13,491 nt of DNA from positions 1 to 13,491 of the forward strand of contig CAMGKS010000018.1 of NCBI GenBank assembly GCA_946056785.1, in the 5' to 3' direction. Of this stretch, positions 8,349-13,491 are shown piece after piece (positions within the stretch are counted from its first letter, which is position 1; each line of letters opens with the position of its first letter). Position numbers and translations under genes: made by a program. The DNA is from an uncultured Clostridia bacterium (GTDB lineage Bacteria > Bacillota > Clostridia > Christensenellales > CAG-917). Below the pieces are notes generated by a model. It ran no database searches, was not told the origin of the DNA, and saw only the letters and a list, made by a program, of their open reading frames with translations.

Positions 8349-10244
8349 TTATTTCTCCTCCTTACCATATTCAGGCTTCAAAAACATAACCGTGTTTGGC
8401 GGTATGTTGAGTTTAATCGAACAAGGATATCCGTGCGACGGCTTTTCGTTGGCATTAAAAGTCGGACGACGCGCTTCATCGCCGCCGTACTTTTTAAGGC
8501 TGGAAATAAGTTCCGTTTTGTATGGCACGTTTTCAGGTACGCCCATGACGTATTTATTCCTTCTTACAGGTGAAAAATTGACTATACAAATTACGTATTC
8601 GCCGTTTGCGGCTTTACGCATAAAAGAAATTATGTTTTGCTTAAAGTCGTCAACGACAATCCACTTAAATCCCTCCGCGCTGCAATCGAGTTGCCATAAT
8701 GCAGGATTTGCAAGATAGAAAGCGTTGAGATCCTTTACCCATTTAAGACACATTCTGTGTTTAGGATAATCTAAAAGCAACCAATCCAATTCCTTTTTAT
8801 AATCCCATTCGATAAATTGACCGAATTCCGAACCCATAAACATAAGTTTTTTGCCCGGATGAGCAATCATATATCCGTAAAAACTTTTAAGTCCTTCGAA
8901 TTTCTCGTCATAATTTCCCGGAATTTTGTTTATCATTGACCTTTTGCCATGTACGACTTCATCGTGCGAAATAGGCAAAATATAATTTTCGGAATATGCA
9001 TAACTTATCGAAAAAGTAAGGTCGTTGTGATTGTCTTTTCTGAAAAACGGATCGAGCGAAATATAATGCAAGCTGTCGTTCATCCAACCCATATTCCATT
9101 TAAAGCTGAATCCCAAGCCGCCGTCATAAGCAGGTTTAGTAACCATAGGATAAGCGGTAGATTCTTCTGCAATGGACAACGCCCCTTGATGCTTAGATAA
9201 AATCGCCGAATTTAATTGTTTTAAAAAGTCTTTCGCTTCAAGATTATAATTTCCGCCGAAAGCGTTCGGAGTCCATTCTCCTTTCTCTCTGCCGTAATCG
9301 AGATATAACATTGAAGCGACTGCGTCGCAACGTATTCCGTCGATATGATAAACGTCAAACCAGAACATCGCTGCGGAAATAAGGAAAGACTTGACTTCGT
9401 TCTTCCCAAAATCGTAAACTTTTGTGCCCCATTCTTTATGCTCGCCTTTTTTAGGATCGGCATATTCGTAAAGCGGAGTGCCGTCAAACATAGCGAGTCC
9501 GTGCGCGTCTTTCGGGAAATGAGCCAAAACCCAATCTAAAATTATGCCTATTCCGCTGCGATGGCACTTATCGATAAAATTCATAAGTCCGTTAGGCGTG
9601 CCGTAACGCGACGTCGGAGCAAACATACCGGTCACCTGATAGCCCCAAGAACCTTCGAAAGGATATTCGGTAAGCGGCATAATCTCTATATGCGTATATC
9701 CCATTTTTTTGACGTAAGGGATAATTTCATCCGCCATAGCTTCATAGTTGATAAAATTGCCGTCTGCATATTTTTTCCAACTGCCGAAATGAATTTCGTA
9801 AATATTCATCGGGCTGCTGAAAGGATTATAGCTTTTACGGTTTTGCATCCACTTATTATCTTTCCAGTGATATTGCGTTATGTCGTAAAGTTTCGACGCG
9901 TTTGCAGGCGGCGTTTCAAAATGGAGACCGTACGGATCAGCTTTCAAAACAACCTTTCCGTCCGCCTGCGTCACGGCATATTTATAAGTCGTATACTGTT
10001 CGAGATGCGGAATAAAAAGTTGCCAAATTCCTCCGTCTACCCATTTCATAGGATGTGCATTATTGTTCCAGTTGTTAAAATCGCCCACGACGGATACACC
10101 TTTTGCATTAGGTGCCCACACCGTAAATAACCAGCCGTCAACTCCGTTTTCGTTTACACGATGAGGCGAAAAAAGTTTATGCGCCTCATAGTTTGTACCT
10201 TCATGAAACAGATACATTGGAAAACTGTCTTCTTGTCTAACCAT
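8349..10244 (-). CDS. glgB: 1,4-alpha-glucan (glycogen) branching enzyme
   Basis: A 631-residue GH13 branching enzyme that cuts an alpha-1,4-glucan chain and rejoins it through an alpha-1,6 bond. An N-terminal CBM48-type beta domain (about 20-120, with FTVWAPNAKGVSVVGDFNNW at 40-59) precedes the catalytic barrel. Active-site blocks: DWVLAHFPKD (237-246), DGIRCDAVASM (302-312, nucleophile D307), AEEST (359-363, acid E360) and SHDEVVHGKRS (426-436, with D428). The C-terminal all-beta domain ends at PPNTVMFLKP. Length agrees with the shorter bacterial GlgB form that lacks the extra N-terminal domain of E. coli GlgB. The ATG at 10244 follows GGGAG at a normal distance. It is the first gene of the operon, 125 bases after ispE and just downstream of a good promoter. 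Its last codons (Lys-Glu-Glu-Lys) double as the glgC ribosome site. Confidence 0.97.
   Translation of the reverse strand: MVRQEDSFPMYLFHEGTNYEAHKLFSPHRVNENGVDGWLFTVWAPNAKGVSVVGDFNNWNNNAHPMKWVDGGIWQLFIPHLEQYTTYKYAVTQADGKVVLKADPYGLHFETPPANASKLYDITQYHWKDNKWMQNRKSYNPFSSPMNIYEIHFGSWKKYADGNFINYEAMADEIIPYVKKMGYTHIEIMPLTEYPFEGSWGYQVTGMFAPTSRYGTPNGLMNFIDKCHRSGIGIILDWVLAHFPKDAHGLAMFDGTPLYEYADPKKGEHKEWGTKVYDFGKNEVKSFLISAAMFWFDVYHIDGIRCDAVASMLYLDYGREKGEWTPNAFGGNYNLEAKDFLKQLNSAILSKHQGALSIAEESTAYPMVTKPAYDGGLGFSFKWNMGWMNDSLHYISLDPFFRKDNHNDLTFSISYAYSENYILPISHDEVVHGKRSMINKIPGNYDEKFEGLKSFYGYMIAHPGKKLMFMGSEFGQFIEWDYKKELDWLLLDYPKHRMCLKWVKDLNAFYLANPALWQLDCSAEGFKWIVVDDFKQNIISFMRKAANGEYVICIVNFSPVRRNKYVMGVPENVPYKTELISSLKKYGGDEARRPTFNANEKPSHGYPCSIKLNIPPNTVMFLKPEYGKEEK
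8355..8363 (-). promoter_or_regulatory. Shine-Dalgarno of glgC inside the glgB 3' end
   Basis: On the minus strand AAGGAGGAG lies about 8 bases before the ATG at 8347 and encodes the terminal Lys-Glu-Glu of GlgB. It would fall inside the reading frame if glgC began at 8368, so it fixes the start at 8347. Confidence 0.85.
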
Positions 10245-10285
10245 TTGGTTTCTCCCGTTTAATCTTACGAAAATATTTCTACATA

Positions 10286-10314
10286 ATTATAACAAAAGTT
10301 AAAATTATATTCAA
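10286..10314 (-). promoter_or_regulatory. Sigma-A-type promoter of the glycogen operon
   Basis: On the minus strand the -35 box is TTGAAT (10309-10314, four of six consensus bases) and the -10 box is a perfect TATAAT (10286-10291), 17 bases apart. A TG one base before the -10 box makes it an extended -10 promoter. Transcription would start near 10279 and give a leader of about 35 bases before glgB. The 125-base ispE-glgB gap is otherwise AT-rich, and I see no terminator with a clear hairpin and T-run, so some read-through from ispE is possible. No catabolite-repression (cre) site was recognised. Confidence 0.75.
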
Positions 10315-10369
10315 TAGAACTTAGAAAATTTGTTAATAATTTTTAAACTTTATCAAAATTTGCAAATTT

Positions 10370-11185
10370 TTAATTCACACTTTTGCCTGTTTTTTCAAAA
10401 CCGACGATTTTTTTGAAAAATTTTTCGCAGTTTTTTCCCCCGCTCAATTCTTCGGATATTTCGGTCAATTTTTTTTTGCTTTTCGACAAAGCGACAATCG
10501 TCGCTCCGCTTCCGGACATAAAGCACGGAAGTCCGTAACGATTCAACTTGTCGTACAAAATTTCAACGTCACGATTAAGTTCGCACGCCGCAGAAAATAA
10601 ATCGTTGTGCGCAGTGAAATTCTCTTTTCCCATAACAAGATTTTCAAAAATATCGTCGATTGAAAATTGCAACTTTCCTTTTTCGCCCAAACGTTTATAA
10701 GCCTCGCCTGTTGACACTTCGCCCGATTTTACCAAAAGGGCGAAATAATTTATCGGCGGATAAAAATCAACTTTTTCTCCAAAACCCCTTACACGGGCAA
10801 AACCGCCTTTATACATAAACGGTACGTCAGAGCCTAAAGACAATAAAAATTCGTCCGTAATTTTCTGTTTTCTTGCAATTTCAAGATAGGTTGCGATTGC
10901 AACGAGAGCCGTCGTTCCGCCGCCTAATCCGCCTCCGAGCGGAACTCTTTTTGCGACTTCTATGCCGTCTATTCCGAATTTGTCCGCCATAATGGAAAGG
11001 TACTTTCCGTATCTGACGCAATCCGTCTCGCCCGTTTCGTCGTTGACTTTTATGCCCTTATGAGAAAAATCAAATTCGTCGCATAAACCTATGGAATGAA
11101 AAAGCCCGTCGAGAGTATGCAGTCCGCCGCTTTCTCCCGTAACTTTCAAACCGATATTTATCTTTCCGTTTACGCTGACTTTCAT
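10370..11185 (-). CDS. ispE: Probable 4-diphosphocytidyl-2-C-methyl-D-erythritol kinase (GHMP kinase), divergent
   Basis: A 271-residue GHMP-family kinase, best read as IspE of the non-mevalonate isoprenoid pathway, which phosphorylates the 2-hydroxyl of CDP-methylerythritol. The N-terminus KINIGLKV (8-15) supplies the conserved Lys8/Asn10 pair; the ATP loop is VPLGGGLGGGTT (81-92); LGSDVPF (117-123) carries the catalytic D120; and the C-terminal GHMP motif is MSGSGAT (223-229). Two positions differ from the usual IspE. The substrate-loop DGYH is GGLH (20-23), losing the tyrosine that stacks on the cytosine in E. coli, and GGGSS(D/N)AA reads GGGTTALV. The protein is slightly shorter than most (about 280-300). 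The location near veg, as in Bacillus, supports IspE over another GHMP kinase. The ATG at 11185 has AGAGGA about 7 bases upstream. Confidence 0.82.
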   Translation of the reverse strand: MKVSVNGKINIGLKVTGESGGLHTLDGLFHSIGLCDEFDFSHKGIKVNDETGETDCVRYGKYLSIMADKFGIDGIEVAKRVPLGGGLGGGTTALVAIATYLEIARKQKITDEFLLSLGSDVPFMYKGGFARVRGFGEKVDFYPPINYFALLVKSGEVSTGEAYKRLGEKGKLQFSIDDIFENLVMGKENFTAHNDLFSAACELNRDVEILYDKLNRYGLPCFMSGSGATIVALSKSKKKLTEISEELSGGKNCEKFFKKIVGFEKTGKSVN

Positions 11186-11245
11186 CGTTTTTCCTCTGCC
11201 CCGCTTTTAACCGGTAGGTTTTACGCTTTATTTTTTTACCGTTTA

Positions 11246-11319
11246 GATATACAATTTGCAACTCATTTGCGTATGCAATTTTGCTACGCTTTTGGATATG
11301 CAATTTTGTTACACATCAG
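11246..11319. repeat. Three imperfect 24-25 bp tandem repeats upstream of ispE
   Basis: On the plus strand the units are 11246-11270, 11271-11294 and 11295-11319. Each begins gatat or gtat, continues with (g/a)CAATTT(T)G, then (C/T)(A/T)AC in the second and third copies and CAAC in the first, and ends in 7-8 variable bases. Copies two and three share TATGCAATTTTG followed by (C/T)TAC; the first copy is more worn. The core GCAATTTTGC in copy two is a short dyad (GCAA/TTGC). The array is directly behind the terminator of the upstream gene and overlaps or follows the possible ispE promoter, so an operator array or decaying duplication are both possible. Confidence 0.72.
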
Positions 11320-11326
11320 TATAACA
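11318..11326 (-). promoter_or_regulatory. Possible extended -10 promoter for ispE
   Basis: The minus strand reads TGTTATACT, an extended -10 element (TGn plus TATACT, five of six consensus bases). No convincing -35 box stands 17 bases upstream, where the terminator hairpin lies. The start would be near 11311, so the tandem repeats would be in the first transcribed bases of a leader of about 125 bases. This is the best candidate seen between the terminator and ispE. Confidence 0.4.
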
Positions 11327-11327
11327 T

Positions 11328-11357
11328 AAAAAAAGCGAAAAGAATTCTTTTCGCTTT
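11328..11357 (-). terminator. Factor-independent terminator downstream of the sipL-like gene
   Basis: Positions 11332-11357 form a perfect 26-base palindrome with arms AAAGCGAAAAG and CTTTTCGCTTT around a central AATT. On the minus strand the stem runs straight into seven T residues (positions 11334-11328), the classic terminator form. It lies about 145 bases after the stop codon of the sipL-like gene and separates that gene from ispE. On the plus strand T-rich sequence also follows some bases away, so weak action in the other direction is possible. Confidence 0.82.
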
Positions 11358-11501
11358 AAATATGAATTTTTTTTATTTCAATTTCAAGTCGCTTTTTGTT
11401 TGATATAATCGTAAAAAGTCGGTTTTTGCCTATCGCTTTGCCTGAATACAACTCTTTTTTCGACCGCGTTATAGCAAATAGCGTTTTGACTTTATCTTAG
11501 C

Positions 11502-12989
11502 TCAATCTAATGCTCTGAAATAAACTATACGTTGTCCTGCGGTAAGCGGTTGAGTAAGGTTGTTCTGCGACATAATCTTATCGGGAGACGCGCTGAATGC
11601 TTTTGCCACGTCCCATACGGTATCCCCTTCGGATACAATGTATACCGAAACGGTGGAATCGTTAACCGGCTTTATTTCGCCTTCGGTAACGTTTGTAATT
11701 ACGTTTAAAGAATGAAGCGTAGAAGATTCGACTTTAAAGTTTAATTTGGCGGCAAGCTCAATTTCTCTGTCACGTTTAATTTTCGGAACGATTTCCGTAA
11801 CAACGCCGCTTGCTTTCAAAGTTTCCTTTCCCGTGACGTCGGCATTAAAAGACGTAGAATAAGGCACTTCTACTTTCACAGAATTAAATCCGTTTTCGTC
11901 GCTGTAAATTACCGTGGAGGAAATTAAGCCCTCAACAAATACTTTTCCGCTTTCCGCCCAAACTCTTGCAACGTTGTTGCATGCGTTCACTGGAGACAAA
12001 ATTTCTCTGACAGCCGAACGAGATTCGCTGAGTTTAGCCGTATCCGTCAATTTGTCGTCGAAAATAAGCGTCCTGTCAAACTGCGAATACTCAAATTTGT
12101 TTCTCTCGACAGCGACTTCACGATCAAGCATGAATACGTCTTTTACAACGCTTGTTCTTTTTGTAAGATACGAACATACTTTAAGCGTCACCAACGCTTC
12201 CATTTCGATTACGTTATCTCCTTCCGTACCGCTGATTATTATTCTGACGTTTTTAACTTCTGCGTCGCAAGAAAGAGAGCCGAAATCGTCGATATTAATT
12301 TCAACGTCCTCAGAATACGGCATTTCAAACACCGAACACTTTATCGTTTCTCCTATGGCGTACGTCACTCTTGCCGAAACTACTCCGCTTATATACGCCA
12401 CACCGTCGCCCGTTTTTAATTCGCCGACTGCCGCTACGCAATCGGTAGACAATATTTTTTTGACGTCGCCGCCAACCGTATCGTCTCCCGTTACAACGAA
12501 CTCTTTACTTACGCAGTCCGCAAAAGTTTTTACTTCGACGTCCGCCTTTTCCGAATAACATTCTTCCGGAGCTTCGACAAGACATTCCGTTTCGCTCTTG
12601 ACCGAAGAATAAACGGTTATTTTCACAACGGCGGCAAGTTTCAAGTCGCCGTTGCTCGCTATATCCGTCTCAACGACTTCCGCCTTTCCGCTAACCATAT
12701 TTCCCTGTCTTACGTCGGCTAATATTTTTTCTTCGAAATCGGCAAAATAGTCAAGACTGCCGAGTTGGTCGTCGCTTGAAATAAAAGTCAGTTTAAACGC
12801 GACTCTCCCGCTGAAATCGACCTCGCCTTCATTTGCCGTAACCGAAACGGCTCTTCCGTCCGCAACGACTGAAAGGACTTTCGCCACACTGCTACCGTCC
12901 TGCAAAGGCAGTTTTAATTCTACCACTCTATCGACCTGTGCCGTTTCCTTTAAGTAATTAGCACAAACGCTCTCGTAATTATATCCCAT
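11502..12989 (-). CDS. sipL: SipL-like spore coat morphogenetic protein (SPOCS/DUF3794 units plus C-terminal LysM)
   Basis: A 495-residue protein with three related beta-rich units, seen at roughly 15-130, 175-275 and 320-422. Each contains a V..VLS...A segment, a VSG/VEG strand, and a V..V.I.V..S-type ending, with PYSEDV and PYSTSF as matching points in units two and three. This fits the SPOCS (DUF3794) repeats of clostridial SipL. The C-terminus is a LysM domain (about 448-492: YIVSEGDTVWDVAKAFSASP, then IMSQNNLTQPLTAGQRI). In Clostridioides difficile, SipL uses its LysM domain to bind SpoIVA and anchor the coat on the forespore; that role is inferred here. No signal peptide or membrane segment is seen, as expected for a mother-cell protein. 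The start at 12989 has GGAGGT just upstream; the longer frame beginning at 13034 would run through the predicted promoter. Its position next to veg and ispE is compatible with clostridial gene order. Confidence 0.85.
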   Translation of the reverse strand: MGYNYESVCANYLKETAQVDRVVELKLPLQDGSSVAKVLSVVADGRAVSVTANEGEVDFSGRVAFKLTFISSDDQLGSLDYFADFEEKILADVRQGNMVSGKAEVVETDIASNGDLKLAAVVKITVYSSVKSETECLVEAPEECYSEKADVEVKTFADCVSKEFVVTGDDTVGGDVKKILSTDCVAAVGELKTGDGVAYISGVVSARVTYAIGETIKCSVFEMPYSEDVEINIDDFGSLSCDAEVKNVRIIISGTEGDNVIEMEALVTLKVCSYLTKRTSVVKDVFMLDREVAVERNKFEYSQFDRTLIFDDKLTDTAKLSESRSAVREILSPVNACNNVARVWAESGKVFVEGLISSTVIYSDENGFNSVKVEVPYSTSFNADVTGKETLKASGVVTEIVPKIKRDREIELAAKLNFKVESSTLHSLNVITNVTEGEIKPVNDSTVSVYIVSEGDTVWDVAKAFSASPDKIMSQNNLTQPLTAGQRIVYFRALD

Positions 12990-12992
12990 ACA

Positions 12993-12998
12993 ACCTCC
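12993..12998 (-). promoter_or_regulatory. Shine-Dalgarno fixing the start of the sipL-like gene
   Basis: The minus strand reads GGAGGT, with four bases between GGAGG and the ATG at 12989. No such site precedes the alternative in-frame ATG at 13034, so the shorter 495-residue form is preferred. Confidence 0.8.
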
Positions 12999-13010
12999 AT
13001 AGCTTGATAT

Positions 13011-13039
13011 AAAATATGAATAGCGCAAGTTCAATATGC
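13011..13039 (-). promoter_or_regulatory. Sigma-E-like sporulation promoter of the sipL-like gene
   Basis: The minus strand has GCATATT (13033-13039), then 14 bases, then CATATTTT (13011-13018). The Bacillus sigma-E pattern is a -35 of about KMATATT and a -10 of about CATACANT with 14-15 bases between. The -35 and the CATA and final T of the -10 agree; two -10 positions differ. Transcription would begin near 13004, a few bases before the ribosome site. Control of SipL by sigma-E is known in C. difficile, so the match is expected. Confidence 0.6.
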
Positions 13040-13148
13040 ACGTTTAAAAATTATTTTATACTTAATTTGAATTAAAATTTCTCCCGTTTTAACGGCGGCA
13101 TATTAAGTCGGAGTTTATATTATCTAAATATCACTACGGATAAAGAGT

Positions 13149-13180
13149 TTAAAGCCTTGCTTAGCGGCGTTTAATTTTTT
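13149..13180 (+). other. Stem-loop followed by T-run just upstream of veg
   Basis: On the plus strand TTAAAGCC (13149-13156) pairs with GGC and TTTAA (13066-type arm at 13166-13168 and 13170-13174), with a single bulged G at 13169 and a nine-base loop. Six T residues (13175-13180) follow. It resembles a weak factor-independent terminator pointing toward veg, ending about 22 bases before the veg ATG. It could act as an attenuator or leader structure, or be chance in AT-rich DNA. Confidence 0.4.
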
Positions 13181-13202
13181 AAATTTTGTCAATAATGTTT
13201 GT

Positions 13203-13433
13203 ATGAGAGAAATCGGAAAAGATTTAAGCGAAACGAAAAAACGGGTCGAACTGTTAAAAGGAATAAACGTAATAATCAAAGTAAACGAAGGAAGAAACAA
13301 AATTACAAATTACAGCGGAAAAGTCGAAAACCTTTATCCGTCGGTTTTTACGTTCAAAACGTCAGACGAAAACGTAAAAACCTTCCCTTATGCCGACGTA
13401 CTGACAAAAGCCGTCAGATTTTATAAAAACTGA
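13203..13433 (+). CDS. veg: Veg protein (DUF1021 family)
   Basis: A 76-residue protein that aligns by eye with Bacillus subtilis Veg: the core from INVIIKVNEGRNKI through YSGKVENLYPSVFTF to FPYADVLTKAV matches LTLKANGGRRKT, SGILAETYPSVFVI and YSYADILTETV in B. subtilis. Veg is a small cytoplasmic protein conserved in Firmicutes and linked in Bacillus to biofilm gene expression; its molecular role is not settled. In B. subtilis veg is close to ispE and sporulation genes, and a similar neighbourhood is seen here, but veg is divergent from the sipL-like gene. The ATG at 13203 gives the normal family N-terminus (M-REIGKDLSETKKRVELL), yet no Shine-Dalgarno lies before it, unlike every other gene in the window. 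No other in-frame start codon is available nearby. Confidence 0.93.
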   Translation: MREIGKDLSETKKRVELLKGINVIIKVNEGRNKITNYSGKVENLYPSVFTFKTSDENVKTFPYADVLTKAVRFYKN

Positions 13434-13450
13434 GATGATATAAAATCTGA
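13414..13450. other. 12-bp perfect inverted repeat across the veg stop codon
   Basis: TCAGATTTTATA (13414-13425) is exactly complementary to TATAAAATCTGA (13439-13450), with a 13-base loop. The left arm encodes veg residues near the end and the stop codon (13431-13433) lies in the loop. There is no strong T-run after either arm, so it may be a weak terminator, a 3' end stabilising hairpin, or shared by a convergent gene. The remaining bases to 13491 contain nothing I can identify. Confidence 0.55.
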
Positions 13451-13491
13451 GCGTTTAATATCCCGTTCGGCAATTCGTTTTTCAACTAAAA

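Larger units (their letters stand above)
11186..11501. other. 316-base intergenic region between the sipL-like gene and ispE
   Basis: This is the only gene-free stretch over 300 bases. From right to left (direction of transcription) it holds about 144 bases of AT-rich sequence with no recognised element (11358-11501), a hairpin terminator (11328-11357), a possible extended -10 promoter (11318-11326), three imperfect tandem repeats (11246-11319), and about 60 bases leading to the ispE ribosome site. I found no small coding frame with a ribosome site and no tRNA-like or riboswitch-like fold. Confidence 0.7.

Noticed and set aside
10355..10370. Sixteen-base palindrome AAAATTTGCAAATTTT at the ispE stop codon as a terminator
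   Set aside because: The stem is almost all A-T and no T-run follows on the minus strand. In DNA this AT-rich such palindromes arise by chance.
11246..11319. CRISPR-like array
   Set aside because: The units are directly adjacent with no spacers of constant length, the repeats are imperfect, there are only three, and no cas genes are present.
12990..13034. Fifteen-residue N-terminal extension of the sipL-like protein
   Set aside because: It would include the GGAGGT ribosome site and the predicted sigma-E -10 box inside the coding region; the start at 12989 is far better supported.
13077..13092. TTTCTCCCGTTT shared with the region before glgB (10249-10260) as a common regulatory site
   Set aside because: On the minus strand both contain GGGAG, which at glgB is simply the ribosome site. 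At 13080 no start codon follows, and a 12-base match between two such regions is weak evidence.
13421..13491. C-terminal end of a minus-strand gene entering from the right edge
   Set aside because: An open frame of about 23 codons is present, but a frame this short can be open by chance and its residues match nothing I recognise. It is kept only as part of a finding.

Overview
The window carries a complete bacterial glycogen synthesis and turnover operon. To its right is a chromosomal block with ispE, a SipL-like spore-coat morphogenesis gene and veg. The organism is most likely a low- to moderate-GC Firmicute of the Clostridia. Evidence for this: the glycogen genes run glgB-glgC-glgD-glgA-glgP; a GlgD subunit, typical of Firmicutes, is present; ribosome binding sites are strong AGGAGG types; and veg and ispE sit close together, as in Bacillus and Clostridia. 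A protein with SPOCS (DUF3794) units and a C-terminal LysM domain suggests the lineage forms, or once formed, endospores. No finer taxonomy is claimed.

Layout: all genes except veg lie on the minus strand, so transcription runs right to left. 13203-13433 (+) is veg. 11502-12989 (-) is a SipL-like protein preceded by a sigma-E-like promoter. 11186-11501 is the only gene-free stretch over 300 bases. It holds a factor-independent terminator, a possible extended -10 promoter and three imperfect 24-25 bp tandem repeats. 10370-11185 (-) is ispE. The glycogen operon follows from a good sigma-A promoter at 10286-10314: glgB (8349-10244), glgC (7151-8347), glgD (6033-7148), glgA (4601-6022), glgP (2143-4560) and a cytoplasmic GH13 amylase/neopullulanase-like enzyme (335-2143). 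The first 276 bases are the start of a major-facilitator transporter gene that has its own promoter in the 58-base gap after the amylase.

How the genes work together: GlgC, probably with the catalytically degenerate GlgD, makes ADP-glucose from glucose-1-phosphate and ATP. GlgA polymerises it into alpha-1,4-glucan and GlgB adds alpha-1,6 branches. GlgP releases glucose-1-phosphate, and the GH13 hydrolase probably trims the limit dextrins and maltooligosaccharides that GlgP leaves. The glgB-glgC and glgC-glgD junctions are 1 and 2 bases, glgD-glgA is 10, and glgP overlaps the amylase by one base (TAATG). At the tight junctions the downstream Shine-Dalgarno lies in the 3' end of the upstream gene, which suggests translational coupling. 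The transporter may move glucosides or maltooligosaccharides, but its substrate cannot be read from the fragment.

I see no CRISPR array, mobile element, phage gene, toxin-antitoxin pair, tRNA or rRNA. I found no convincing new biological system. The least explained elements are the tandem repeats before ispE, the veg start without a Shine-Dalgarno, and the stem-loops on both sides of veg.
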